Shown here: positions 1-9,779 of the stretch, in pieces
Numbering within the stretch: position 1 is the stretch's first letter
How the letters are laid out: every line of letters starts with the position of its first letter
NCBI GenBank assembly: GCA_019119355.1
Contig: DWXE01000044.1
Span: 1 to 64,000, forward strand
From: Candidatus Eisenbergiella merdigallinarum
Lineage (GTDB): Bacteria; Bacillota; Clostridia; Lachnospirales; Lachnospiraceae
Length of the DNA: 64,000 nucleotides
Direction of reading: 5' to 3'
The notes under the pieces: generated by a model
What the model saw: the letters and a program-made list of their open reading frames with translations, nothing else
Told to the model about the DNA's origin: nothing
Database searches by the model: none
Translations under genes and position numbers: made by a program

Positions 1-218
1 TCTTTGGAGACGATCAGCTCCTCCCCCAGAAAACGAAGCAGGGCCAGGACGTCCCTCCTGTATTTCCCGATGGTGGCGCGGCTGCGCTCCTCCGCCGCCA
101 GTTCCCGGCAGAACTGATCCACAAACTCCGGTTCGATGACGTGTTCCCGGAACATGTTCCCCTCCGGTTTCTTCCCCTCTTCCTGCAAATACGCCTGTAA
201 CCCCATGATTTCCGCCAT
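1..218 (-). CDS. Tyrosine recombinase/integrase, N-terminal part (cut by window edge)
   Basis: Only the first 72 codons lie in the window; the gene continues past base 1. The ATG at 216-218 follows GAGGAG at a good distance. The segment around residues 33-70 (RSRATIGKYRRDVLALL) looks like the helical SAM-like core-binding domain that opens phage-type and XerC/D-like integrases. The catalytic domain is outside the window, so whether this is a mobile-element integrase or a housekeeping Xer protein cannot be told. It lies downstream of purH, past a terminator. Family call is moderate. Confidence 0.6.
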   Translation of the reverse strand, partial: MAEIMGLQAYLQEEGKKPEGNMFREHVIEPEFVDQFCRELAAEERSRATIGKYRRDVLALLRFLGEELIVSK

Positions 219-304
219 TTTCTTCTCCTCGCTTTCGTTTTTTTGCTTTCTGCTCTGATTTTTCCCCAAAATATGTCCGCCTACACGCAGTTTCTGTCAG
301 GACG

Positions 305-345
305 AAAAAAAGGAAGGCCATGCTTTCTTCCACAAAAGCACGGCC
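305..345 (-). terminator. Rho-independent terminator after purH
   Basis: On the minus strand an 11-bp stem (GGCCGTGCTTT with AAAGCATGGCC) is followed by TTCC and a run of seven T. It lies about 100 bases after the purH stop and closes the purO-purH transcript. Confidence 0.8.
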
Positions 346-442
346 CGCCGTTCTTTCCCCGACAGCTGCGGCCGTCAGGGAGAGCATATCCAATTCTCTT
401 TCAAAACGCAATCCATTTATCACCGAAAACGGCAGTATAATC

Positions 443-1621
443 TCAATGGTGGAACAGGCGGATGCCGGTGAAGGCCATCGCCATTCCGTACTTGTCGCAG
501 CACTCGATCACCGCGTCGTCCCGCACGGAGCCGCCGGGCTGGGCGATATAAGCCACGCCGCTCTTGTGCGCCCGCTCGATGTTGTCCGAGAACGGGAAAA
601 ACGCGTCGGAGCCCAGCGTCACGCCGGAAAGCTGATCCAGCCAGGCCCGTTTCTCCTCCCGGGAAAAGACCGGAGGCTTGACCTTGAATTTCGTCTGCCA
701 CACGCCTTCCGCCAGCACGTCCTCATACTCGTCCCCCATGTAAACGTCGATGGCGTTGTCCCGGTCAGCGCGTCCCAGCCCGTCCACAAAGGACAGCCCC
801 AGCACCTGCGGGGACTGGCGCAGCCACCAGTTGTCCGCCTTCTGTCCGGCCAGACGGGTGCAGTGAATGCGGGACTGCTGCCCGGCCCCGATCCCGATGG
901 CCTGCCCGTCCTTCACGTAGCAGACCGAATTGGACTGCGTGTATTTCAGGGTGATCAGCGCGATTTTCATATCGATGAGAGCCTCTTTGGGCACATCCTT
1001 TTTCTTCGTCACGAAGTTGGAGAGCAGGTCGCCGTCGATGTCCAGTTCGTTTCTCCCCTGTTCGAAGGTGATGCCGTACACCTGCTTTCTCTCGATGGCC
1101 GCGGGCTGATAGGAAGGATCGATCTGAATCACGTTGTAATTGCCCTTTTTCTTCTCCCTGAGCATCTCCAGCGCTTCCGGCGTATAGCCGGGCGCGATGA
1201 CCCCGTCGGAAACCTCCCGCTTGATCAGGCGGGCCGTGTCTGCGTCGCATTCGTCGGACAGGGCGATGAAATCCCCGAAGGAAGACATCCGGTCCGCGCC
1301 TCTGGCCCTGGCGTAGGCGCAGGCCAGCGGGGAAAGGCTCCCCAGATCGTCCACCCAGTAGATTTTCGCCAGGGTGTCGGTCAGCGGCAGCCCCACCGCC
1401 GCCCCGGCGGGGGAGACGTGCTTGAAGGAGGTTGCCGCGGGCAGGCCGGTCGCCTTTTTGAGCTCGGAAACCAGCTGCCAGCCGTTGAAGGCGTCCAGGA
1501 AATTGATATAGCCGGGCTTTCCGTTCAATACCGTCACCGGCAGGTCGGAGCCGTCCTCCATGAAAATGCGGGAAGGCTTCTGGTTCGGGTTGCATCCGTA
1601 TTTCAACTGAATTTCATTCAT
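443..1621 (-). CDS. purH: AICAR formyltransferase, stand-alone (purH C-terminal activity)
   Basis: Transfers a formyl group from 10-formyl-THF to AICAR to make FAICAR, the penultimate step of IMP synthesis. At 392 residues it has the transformylase domain only; the MGS-like IMP cyclohydrolase domain that opens the usual bifunctional PurH (about 510-530 residues) is absent. The Lys-His pair of AICAR transformylases is present at about residues 67-68 (TSFKHVSPAGAA). The missing cyclohydrolase is supplied by the gene just upstream, 25 bases away, so the two should be co-transcribed. Both lie behind a ZTP riboswitch, which fits because ZTP builds up when 10-formyl-THF is short. Confidence 0.93.
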   Translation of the reverse strand: MNEIQLKYGCNPNQKPSRIFMEDGSDLPVTVLNGKPGYINFLDAFNGWQLVSELKKATGLPAATSFKHVSPAGAAVGLPLTDTLAKIYWVDDLGSLSPLACAYARARGADRMSSFGDFIALSDECDADTARLIKREVSDGVIAPGYTPEALEMLREKKKGNYNVIQIDPSYQPAAIERKQVYGITFEQGRNELDIDGDLLSNFVTKKKDVPKEALIDMKIALITLKYTQSNSVCYVKDGQAIGIGAGQQSRIHCTRLAGQKADNWWLRQSPQVLGLSFVDGLGRADRDNAIDVYMGDEYEDVLAEGVWQTKFKVKPPVFSREEKRAWLDQLSGVTLGSDAFFPFSDNIERAHKSGVAYIAQPGGSVRDDAVIECCDKYGMAMAFTGIRLFHH

Positions 1622-1646
1622 CTGTCTGATCCCCTTTCAGCGATTC

Positions 1647-2363
1647 TTACTGGCAATTCTTATTGACGATTCTCGTCTCGTATTCCCCGGTGGCGATGTC
1701 GATGAACCGCACGAACAGGGAAACTTTGTTTTCTTCATTTAAGCCGTTCCACACCGTCTCCGTGAAGCTGTCGATGTCCCCTTCGATTCCCACCAGCTCC
1801 GGCTCGCCCTCGAAGCTGGGCAGGGGATTCCCGTCCCCCTGATAGGTGTGAATGAAGCGCCCCTCTCCCGCCTTCGGATTTTCATAGGCGAAGGTGAAGC
1901 GCAGGCAGGAGGAAGGATCGCCGCCGTCGCTCTTTAAGATGGACATGGCATAATTGTAAGATCCCCCTTCCAGATGCAGGATGCCGGAAATTCTGGGCGT
2001 ATAGTTGGGCGCATCCGGTTCGAAGCAGCGGCTCCGTAAGCTCTGCTCGAACGTCATCTGATGATCCATCCCATCGTAAATGGTATCCGTCTGATCCCCG
2101 TTGGTCACGATGGTCTTGTTTCCCAGCACCCGCACAGGCGCGTAGATGATCAGGCTCGGATCCTCCAGTTTGGATGGATCGAAGGCCTGGGTCCTGATCC
2201 CCTCTCCGTCTTCCACGAAGATCCTGTTCCTGGAATTCGCGCTCCTTCCCATGATGAAGTAGGCCGTCACGGCCTTTTTCCCGTCCGGAGTTTTCCCGAT
2301 GACGATCCCCCTTCCCGGATAGGCGTTGTTCTTCAGTTCTTCCGCAAGATTCTTTTTCTGCAT
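1647..2363 (-). CDS. purO: IMP cyclohydrolase, PurO-like (archaeal-type family)
   Basis: Closes FAICAR to IMP. The 238-residue protein resembles the PurO-type IMP cyclohydrolase family and not the MGS-like fold of bifunctional PurH. Visible features are the early PGRGIVIGK segment and GRSANSRNRIF near residues 38-49, both typical of the family. The ATG at 2361-2363 was chosen because GGAGGAG stands directly in front of it; an upstream ATG in frame contains that ribosome binding site and is therefore unlikely. It is followed after 25 bases by the stand-alone AICAR transformylase and preceded by a ZTP riboswitch. Together the two genes replace bifunctional PurH. Confidence 0.88.
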   Translation of the reverse strand: MQKKNLAEELKNNAYPGRGIVIGKTPDGKKAVTAYFIMGRSANSRNRIFVEDGEGIRTQAFDPSKLEDPSLIIYAPVRVLGNKTIVTNGDQTDTIYDGMDHQMTFEQSLRSRCFEPDAPNYTPRISGILHLEGGSYNYAMSILKSDGGDPSSCLRFTFAYENPKAGEGRFIHTYQGDGNPLPSFEGEPELVGIEGDIDSFTETVWNGLNEENKVSLFVRFIDIATGEYETRIVNKNCQ

Positions 2364-2403
2364 TTTCTCCTCCATTCCGAAGCGCATTCGCTTCTGCAAC
2401 CTG

Positions 2404-2520
2404 AAAACCGACCGCCCGGATACTCTTCTTCCATGTCAGTTCAGGTACCCAGGCGGTCGGTCTCATCCGACGTGCTCCCTGTGGTGAACTCCACTGATCC
2501 GCCAGTCACACGCCGTTTTT
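2404..2520 (-). promoter_or_regulatory. ZTP (pfl) riboswitch with overlapping terminator
   Basis: Read on the minus strand the segment has the conserved blocks of the pfl/ZTP aptamer in order: GTGACTGGCG near 2509-2500, a GTGG/CCAC hairpin, GGGAGC near 2479-2474 and CCGCCTGGG near 2456-2448. The 3' aptamer strand CCGACCGCC (2460-2452) is perfectly complementary to GGCGGTCGG (2416-2408), which is followed by TTTT. Terminator and aptamer therefore compete for the same bases. ZTP or ZMP binding should free the aptamer strand and let transcription into purO-purH proceed. The element starts only 8 bases after the guaB stop codon. Confidence 0.93.
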
Positions 2521-2527
2521 ATTCGAT

Positions 2528-4081
<1,554 letters not shown>

Positions 4082-4119
4082 TCATGATTAACAAAGTGTA
4101 GCAGATGACGTCCCGTCTG

Positions 4120-4614
4120 TCAATCCAAAAATACTTTTCTCGGAGCCACGGCCTGCATCGCCTTCACCATCTCCTGGCTGGGCTCGAAGAGGATCTTTCT
4201 CTCGCCGTTGTAGATCATGGCGTACCGCCTGTCCGGCTGCCCCGCCACGCCGCTGCTGTAATCCGTCGTCTTGAACTGACGGTTCTTATAGTTGTCCAGA
4301 TGCCAGGAATTGACGGGCGCGAAAATCTCCACGCGGTCCAGCTCGAACTTCTCCGCCTTCTTCCGTCTGGACTTGTTCAGGATCTTGTCCACGGAAATTT
4401 CCCTGTCCACATAGAGATATTCATACTCCATGCTCGAATACAGGGACGCGAAATAAGCGCCCACCGCAGCCGCCACAGCCACGATCAGCAGCGGAAACGC
4501 GATCATCCCTCCCAGGACCCCAATCACCGTCACCGCGATCAGCAGCGCCTTTAAAGCCTTCATCCCTCCGGACGGCCTGCGCGCTACCAGACATTCCACA
4601 TAGCTCTCATTCAT
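4120..4614 (-). CDS. DUF6106-like membrane protein
   Basis: Function unknown. The 164-residue protein has two close hydrophobic stretches at about residues 18-55, which may form one hairpin or one long membrane segment, then a charged soluble tail. The tail holds EYEYLYVDREISVDKI and a closing APRKVFLD, which I associate with the DUF6106 group of small Lachnospiraceae proteins. The start at 4614 was chosen because AAAGGTGG lies upstream and the family begins with MNESYVECLV; the longer frame adds 29 residues without a ribosome binding site. It ends at its own terminator and is probably monocistronic. Confidence 0.6.
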   Translation of the reverse strand: MNESYVECLVARRPSGGMKALKALLIAVTVIGVLGGMIAFPLLIVAVAAAVGAYFASLYSSMEYEYLYVDREISVDKILNKSRRKKAEKFELDRVEIFAPVNSWHLDNYKNRQFKTTDYSSGVAGQPDRRYAMIYNGERKILFEPSQEMVKAMQAVAPRKVFLD

Positions 4615-4754
4615 GATGCCTACCACCTTTTTCAAAAATGTATCCGGATCCGGCCGGCAGATCCTTTTTATTATCATATTACATGGCGGCTTCTTTTTCA
4701 AGGCGAACGGTCCCGTTGTTCATAAAATTTTCATGAATCAAAAATCGCCTTTCA

Positions 4755-4783
4755 TTGACTTTATCCGCGCAAACGTATATCAT
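4755..4783 (+). promoter_or_regulatory. Sigma-70-type promoter for the 4824 gene
   Basis: TTGACT at 4755-4760, a 17-base spacer and TATCAT at 4778-4783, about 40 bases before the start codon. Confidence 0.55.
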
Positions 4784-4823
4784 ACTTACTGAAAATATAT
4801 CGACTTTTGGAGGTAGACAGGCC

Positions 4824-5513
4824 ATGGCTGCAGGGAATTCGGTAAACGATGAGATCAAAGAACAGCGGCAGAAGCTGAAGGGGAAAAGCCTGAAGGAAAA
4901 GTTCGCCTATTTCTGGGAATATTACAAAATTCATACGCTGATCACCGTTCTGGTGCTGATTTTCGGCGGGAATTTCATCTATACTCTCGCCACCAGAAAG
5001 GACATCGTCATGGAAGCCGCCTTCGTGAACATGGTGCTGGCCGACGATCTGGACACCGAACAGGCGGAGACCGGTTTCGTCTCCTGGGCCGGCATCGACG
5101 GGGACGAATGCGAAGCCGTGCTGGACACCGGCATCTATATCAATTATGACGGCGGCGACGAATATACCGCCGTGAACATTCAGAAGATCATGGCCATGGT
5201 TTCCGCCCGCGCGCTGGACGCCATCATCACCGACGACAGCTATCTGGAACAGACCGCGGACGAAGGGTACTTCGCTGATCTGTCCGAAGTCCTCCCCGCG
5301 GAAATGCTCGCCTCGCTGGAAGAACAGGACCGCCTCCTCTACCGGGATATTCCGGAAGACGACAAGGGGGAGATCCCCATCGCCGTGGACGTGCGGAATT
5401 CCTCCTTTTTCCTCTCCAACGAGGTCCCTGCCTGGTTCTGCATCGTTTCCAATGCGGAGCACCCGGACAACGGGGTGAAGTTCCTGGAATATATGACGAT
5501 GGAATTGGAATAA
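4824..5513 (+). CDS. Uncharacterised single-pass membrane protein
   Basis: I do not recognise a named family. The 229-residue protein begins with a charged cytoplasmic stretch (about residues 1-30), then KFAYFWEYYKIHTL and one hydrophobic segment (about residues 36-57), followed by an acidic extracellular region rich in Asp and Glu. This layout recurs in Lachnospiraceae hypothetical proteins. The ATG at 4824 is preceded by GGAGGTAG; the longer frame would start inside the promoter. It has its own promoter and terminator and so looks monocistronic. Confidence 0.65.
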   Translation: MAAGNSVNDEIKEQRQKLKGKSLKEKFAYFWEYYKIHTLITVLVLIFGGNFIYTLATRKDIVMEAAFVNMVLADDLDTEQAETGFVSWAGIDGDECEAVLDTGIYINYDGGDEYTAVNIQKIMAMVSARALDAIITDDSYLEQTADEGYFADLSEVLPAEMLASLEEQDRLLYRDIPEDDKGEIPIAVDVRNSSFFLSNEVPAWFCIVSNAEHPDNGVKFLEYMTMELE

Positions 5514-5530
5514 GAAGGGCCGTACAGCAA

Positions 5531-5565
5531 GAGCCCCGTATACCGGTACGTATACGGGGCTCTTT
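5531..5565 (+). terminator. Rho-independent terminator
   Basis: A perfect 12-bp stem (GAGCCCCGTATA with TATACGGGGCTC) is followed by TTTCAATTTG. It lies 17 bases after the stop of the plus-strand membrane protein and may also serve dapF from the other side. Confidence 0.82.
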
Positions 5566-5594
5566 CAATTTGTGCGGCCCCTCTCATTTCAGTT

Positions 5595-6446
5595 TCAGCC
5601 GTTCCACTCCAGGGATCCTTCGAAGACGAAGCGGGCCGGGCCGGTCATGAAGACGTGGTTGCTCTCCTCGTCCCAGTCGATGAAAAGCTCCCCTCCCGTC
5701 ACTTCCACCGTCACCTTCCGGTCCGTCAGGCCGTTGAGCGCGCCTGCCACCGCCGTGGCGCAGCAGCCCGTGCCGCAGGCCAGGGTCTCCCCGGTCCCCC
5801 GCTCCCAGACCCGCATCCGAACCCTGCTGCGGTCCCGGATTTCCACGAATTCCGTGTTGATCCTCCTGGGAAAACGTTCGTGATTTTCGAAACCGGGGCC
5901 GATCTTTTCCAGATCCATTTCCTCCACCCCGTCCGAAAACACCACCGCGTGGGGATTTCCCATGGAAACGCAGGTCATCCGGTATTCCTTTCCGTTCACT
6001 TCGATGGGCTCGTCCACGGCCCGGCTCCCCGACGCCTTCACGGGGATCTTTTCCGGATCCAGTTCGGGTTCTCCCATATCCACCCGCACCGCGACGGTTT
6101 CCTTTCCCTCCACCGTCAGCTCCATCCATTTGATCTGGCCGCCGCTGATGATGGAAAAGCGGTCCCGGTCCGTCATCCCCTTGTCGTGAACGTACTTCGC
6201 CACGCAGCGGATGCCGTTGCCGCACATTTCCGAACGGCTCCCGTCCGCGTTATACATCTCCATTTCGAAATCCGCCTCCGAAGAGGGGTTGATGAAAATC
6301 ACCCCGTCGCCGCCCACGCCGAAGTGCCGGTCGCTGGCGAAGCGCACGAACCCGGGCTTTTCTTCCTGTGTCAGGCCGCAGGAAGCGCCGTCTATGTAGA
6401 CGTAATCGTTCCCGCAGCCCTGCATTTTGGTAAATCTGATCTCCAT
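5595..6446 (-). CDS. dapF: Diaminopimelate epimerase
   Basis: Interconverts LL- and meso-diaminopimelate for lysine and peptidoglycan synthesis. Both active-site cysteines are visible: C75 in SEMCGNGIRC and C224 in TLACGTGC. Length is 283 residues, normal for the family. The ATG at 6444-6446 is preceded by GGAGG; the ATG four codons upstream overlaps that binding site and was rejected. No other lysine genes are adjacent, so it appears to stand alone. Confidence 0.96.
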   Translation of the reverse strand: MEIRFTKMQGCGNDYVYIDGASCGLTQEEKPGFVRFASDRHFGVGGDGVIFINPSSEADFEMEMYNADGSRSEMCGNGIRCVAKYVHDKGMTDRDRFSIISGGQIKWMELTVEGKETVAVRVDMGEPELDPEKIPVKASGSRAVDEPIEVNGKEYRMTCVSMGNPHAVVFSDGVEEMDLEKIGPGFENHERFPRRINTEFVEIRDRSRVRMRVWERGTGETLACGTGCCATAVAGALNGLTDRKVTVEVTGGELFIDWDEESNHVFMTGPARFVFEGSLEWNG

Positions 6447-6526
6447 TCTTTCCTCCATTCCGTTTTATTCATATCCCGGCCCCCAGCCGCGTAAACTGCA
6501 ATAACAGACAGATTGGGGATCGCGCA

Positions 6527-6994
6527 ATGAGTTCCAAAACAAAAATCATCGTACTTCATCTAAAGGAATTGATCTATACCGGCATCTTCATTCTCCTGGC
6601 CGTCCTGTTTCTCATCCTGATGGCCCTGATGTTTCTGCCGGGAAAAAAGGGCGAAAAGCCGGTCTTTTCCGACGACGTGGTGCGTTATGTGCCCGGAAAG
6701 TACACAACCTCCCTCCAGATCGGATCTGCAGGCGTGGATGTGGAGGTCGTTGTGGATGATTCCTGCATCACTTCCATCCGGCTGATCAATCTGAGCGAAG
6801 CCGTCACCACCATGTACCCGCTGATGGAGCCCTGCCTGGAATCCATCTCGGATCAGGTCCTGGAAAACCAGTCCCTGGAGGGGATCACCTGGCCGGAAGA
6901 AAATCAGTACACCTCCCAGCTTCTGCTGGAAGCGATCTCGGCCGCTCTGCAGAAGGCAGCCGTCGCCGAAGAGGAAACCGGGTCAGCCCCTTAA
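6527..6994 (+). CDS. Small membrane-anchored protein, possibly FMN-binding-like fold
   Basis: Not recognised with certainty. Residues about 14-37 form one membrane segment, followed by a soluble outer domain. The pattern VPGKYTTSLQIGSAGVDVEV, then a short Asp-containing turn, loosely recalls FMN-binding-domain proteins, but no flavin-attachment threonine motif can be asserted. It is divergent from dapF. Its TAA stop overlaps the stop of the convergent nadE gene within the four bases TTAA (6991-6994), so no terminator can fit between the two reading frames. Confidence 0.6.
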   Translation: MSSKTKIIVLHLKELIYTGIFILLAVLFLILMALMFLPGKKGEKPVFSDDVVRYVPGKYTTSLQIGSAGVDVEVVVDDSCITSIRLINLSEAVTTMYPLMEPCLESISDQVLENQSLEGITWPEENQYTSQLLLEAISAALQKAAVAEEETGSAP

Positions 6995-8901
6995 ATCGCG
7001 TCCAGTTCCTTTTGCCAGACGGCCAGTGCGGCATCCGACGGCATGCGCAGATCCCCTCTCGGAGAGAGCGCCACGCTGCCCACTTTGGGGCCGTCCGGCA
7101 GACAGGAGCGCTTGAACTGCTGGCTGAAGAATCTGCGGTAAAAGGTCTTGAGCCATTTCAGAACGGTCTCTTCCTCATAGAGGCCCGCAAAGGCCCGCAC
7201 CGCGATCCGATACACCTTCGCCGGAGAAAATCCGCAGCGCAGCATATAATACAGGAAGAAATCGTGCAGCTCGTATGGGCCCACCAGGTCTTCCGTCTTC
7301 TGGCTGATCACGCCGTCCACCGGGGGCAGGAGCTCCGGGCTCACCGGCGTGTCCAGCACGTCCAGAAGCACCTCCTTGAGGTCCGCATCCCGGCAGGTAT
7401 CCGCGCAGTACTGCACCAGATGGCGCACCAGCGTCTTCGGGACGCCCGCGTTTACGCCGTACATGGACATATGGTCCCCGTTATAGGTGGCCCATCCCAG
7501 CGCCAGCTCGGACATGTCCCCGGTGCCGATGACCAGGCCGCCGGTCTGATTCGCCAGATCCATCAGCACCTGGGTGCGCTCCCGGGCCTGCCCGTTTTCG
7601 TAAGTCACGTCGTGACGGTCCTGATCCTGGCCGATATCCCCGAAATGAACCCGCACCGCTTCCCGGATATTCACTTCCCGCAGCGCGCTTCCCAGCGCCC
7701 GCGCCAGACGGCAGGCGTTTTCATAGGTGCGGTCCGTGGTCCCGAAGCACGGCATGGTGACGGACAGGATCCGGGAACGGTCCATCCCCAGCAGATCGAA
7801 GGCCCGGGCCGTCACCAGCAGGGCCAGGGTGGAATCCAGGCCGCCGGAGACCCCGATCACCGCGGACTGCGATCCCGTATGCTCGTAGCGCTTCTTCAAT
7901 CCCAGGGCCTGAATGGCCAGAATTTCCTCGCACCGCCTTTCCCTGAGCTTCCCGTCGTCCGGCACGAAGGGCCTGGGCGCGAAACTCCTGGTCAGCGGCG
8001 TCTCCTCCATCCGGAGGGCGAAGGAAATCTTTTCGTAGTTCTCCTGCCCTTCCTGCACAAAGGTCGTCATCCGGCGCCTCTCATGGCGCAGCCGCCCCAG
8101 ATCCAGCTCCGAAACGACCATCCCGTTTTCAAAAAGCCCGGCTTCCGCCAGGATGCTCCCGTTTTCCAGGATCATGTTGTGGCCCGCAAAGACCAGATCC
8201 TGCGTGGACTCCCCTTCTCCGGCGCAGGCGTACACATAGCCGGCGATGAGGCGGGCGCTGGTGGCCTTCAAAAGCTCCCTGCGGTAGTCGTCCTTCCCCA
8301 CCGTCTCGTTGGAAGCGGACAGGTTGACGATCACCGTAGCCCCGGCCTTCGCCAGCCCCGTGGAAGGGGGATCCGCCACCCACACGTCCTCGCAGATCTC
8401 GCATCCCACCGTCAGCCCCGGCACGTTGGAGCAGGCGAACAGCAGATTCGCCCCGAAGGGAACCTCCTGCCCGTCGAATTCCACCGTTTCCGCCCGCATG
8501 CTCCCCGCCGCGAAATGGCGCACCTCGTAAAATTCCGCGTAATTGGGGATATTCCGCTTCGGCACGAAGCCCAGCAGCCTTCCGTCCTGGATCGCCGCCG
8601 CCACGTTGTAGAGCTTTCCGTCCTTCTCCAGGGGCAGGCCTGCGAAGACCAGCGCGTCCCGGCCCTTCGTATGGGCGATCACTTCCCTGAGCGCTTCCTT
8701 CGCCCCGTCCAGCAGCCGTTCCTGCAAAAACAGATCCTGGCAGGTAAAGGAGGTCAGGCACAGTTCCGGCAGCACCGCCACCTTCACCTTCTCTTCAAAA
8801 CAGCGGTCCAGACACGCGCAGACCGCCTGCGCGTTGTACATGGGATCCGCGACCCTGATTTTCGGCGTCACCGCCGCCATCCTGACAAAACCGTGTTTCA
8901 T
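6991..8901 (-). CDS. nadE: Glutamine-dependent NAD+ synthetase
   Basis: Amidates deamido-NAD+ to NAD+ using glutamine. The N-terminal half is a nitrilase-type glutaminase (VGCEICEDVW holds the nucleophilic cysteine), and the C-terminal half is the NAD synthase ATP pyrophosphatase domain with the P-loop GVSGGLDSTLAL. At 636 residues it is the two-domain glutamine-dependent type. The ATG at 8899-8901 overlaps the stop of hslO as ATGA and follows AGGAGG, so translation is probably coupled; an in-frame GTG two codons earlier is less likely. Last gene of the hisC-nadE operon. Confidence 0.96.
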   Translation of the reverse strand: MKHGFVRMAAVTPKIRVADPMYNAQAVCACLDRCFEEKVKVAVLPELCLTSFTCQDLFLQERLLDGAKEALREVIAHTKGRDALVFAGLPLEKDGKLYNVAAAIQDGRLLGFVPKRNIPNYAEFYEVRHFAAGSMRAETVEFDGQEVPFGANLLFACSNVPGLTVGCEICEDVWVADPPSTGLAKAGATVIVNLSASNETVGKDDYRRELLKATSARLIAGYVYACAGEGESTQDLVFAGHNMILENGSILAEAGLFENGMVVSELDLGRLRHERRRMTTFVQEGQENYEKISFALRMEETPLTRSFAPRPFVPDDGKLRERRCEEILAIQALGLKKRYEHTGSQSAVIGVSGGLDSTLALLVTARAFDLLGMDRSRILSVTMPCFGTTDRTYENACRLARALGSALREVNIREAVRVHFGDIGQDQDRHDVTYENGQARERTQVLMDLANQTGGLVIGTGDMSELALGWATYNGDHMSMYGVNAGVPKTLVRHLVQYCADTCRDADLKEVLLDVLDTPVSPELLPPVDGVISQKTEDLVGPYELHDFFLYYMLRCGFSPAKVYRIAVRAFAGLYEEETVLKWLKTFYRRFFSQQFKRSCLPDGPKVGSVALSPRGDLRMPSDAALAVWQKELDAI

Positions 8902-9776
8902 CGGCACCTCCTCATGAGCTCTTTGAGCCCGTCCAGCTCAAACGCGTAGTTTTTATTACAAAAATGACAGTTGATCTCGATGGGCTTCCCCTCTTCGATC
9001 ATGTCCGAAAGCTCCTGCTTCCCGATGGAAATCAGCGCCTTCTCCACCCGCTCCCTGCTGCAGTTGCAGAAGAAGCCGCACCCGGTTTTGCCGGTGAACT
9101 CCGGATCGAAACCGTCCAGCACGCGCTCCAGCATCTCTTCCGGCGTCATGCCGCAGTCCAGAAGGGCGGTGACGGAGGTGAGCCCGGACAGGTTTTTCTC
9201 CAGGCGGGGAATCACCTCTTCCGAGGCAAAGGGCATCAGCTGAACGAGAAAGCCCCCGGCGCAGCGCACGGTGTTGTTCTTTTCCATCAGCACGCCCAGC
9301 CCCACGGAGGAGGGCACCTGTTCGGAAGCCGCGAAATAGTAGGTCAGATCGTCCCCGATCTCCCCAGTCTGGAGCGCCGTCTGCCCCACATAGGGCTCCT
9401 TTAATCCCATATCCCGGATCACGGAAAGGGTTCCGCTTCCCACTGCCCGGCCCACGTCCAGCTTGCCCCTGGGGCTGGCCGGCAAAATGACCTGGGGCTC
9501 CACGGCATAGCCCTTGACATGGCCGTTGGCGTCGGCCGTCACCGTCATGCCTTTCATGGGGCCGTCCCCTTTCACCTGCAGCGTCAGGAGGTCGTCCTCC
9601 CCCTTCAGCATGGTCCCCATCATGGCTCCCGCCGTCAACAGCCTTCCCAGTCCCGCCGTCACCACCGGGCTGGTATTATGAGCCTGTCTGGCCGCTTCCA
9701 CCGTATCCCTGGTAGCGGCCGCAAACGCCCGGATCTGCGCTCCTGCAGCCGTAGCCCTCACGATATAATCCTTCAT
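8898..9776 (-). CDS. hslO: Redox-regulated chaperone Hsp33
   Basis: Cytoplasmic holdase activated by oxidation. The four zinc-binding cysteines are present near the C-terminus as CNC and CHFC, separated by about 30 residues. Length of 292 residues fits the family. The start lies one base after the stop of the upstream methyltransferase, and the stop overlaps the nadE start, so the gene is embedded in a tight operon. Confidence 0.96.
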   Translation of the reverse strand: MKDYIVRATAAGAQIRAFAAATRDTVEAARQAHNTSPVVTAGLGRLLTAGAMMGTMLKGEDDLLTLQVKGDGPMKGMTVTADANGHVKGYAVEPQVILPASPRGKLDVGRAVGSGTLSVIRDMGLKEPYVGQTALQTGEIGDDLTYYFAASEQVPSSVGLGVLMEKNNTVRCAGGFLVQLMPFASEEVIPRLEKNLSGLTSVTALLDCGMTPEEMLERVLDGFDPEFTGKTGCGFFCNCSRERVEKALISIGKQELSDMIEEGKPIEINCHFCNKNYAFELDGLKELMRRCR

Positions 9777-9779
9777 CCC

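Noticed and set aside
320-1666. A 448-codon open frame on the plus strand opposite purH
   Set aside because: It mirrors the purH codons in a GC-rich gene, has no family motif and no ribosome binding site, and crosses the purH terminator. The same reasoning removes long mirror frames opposite nadE, hisC, the CotH-type gene, MBOAT and the FGGY kinase.
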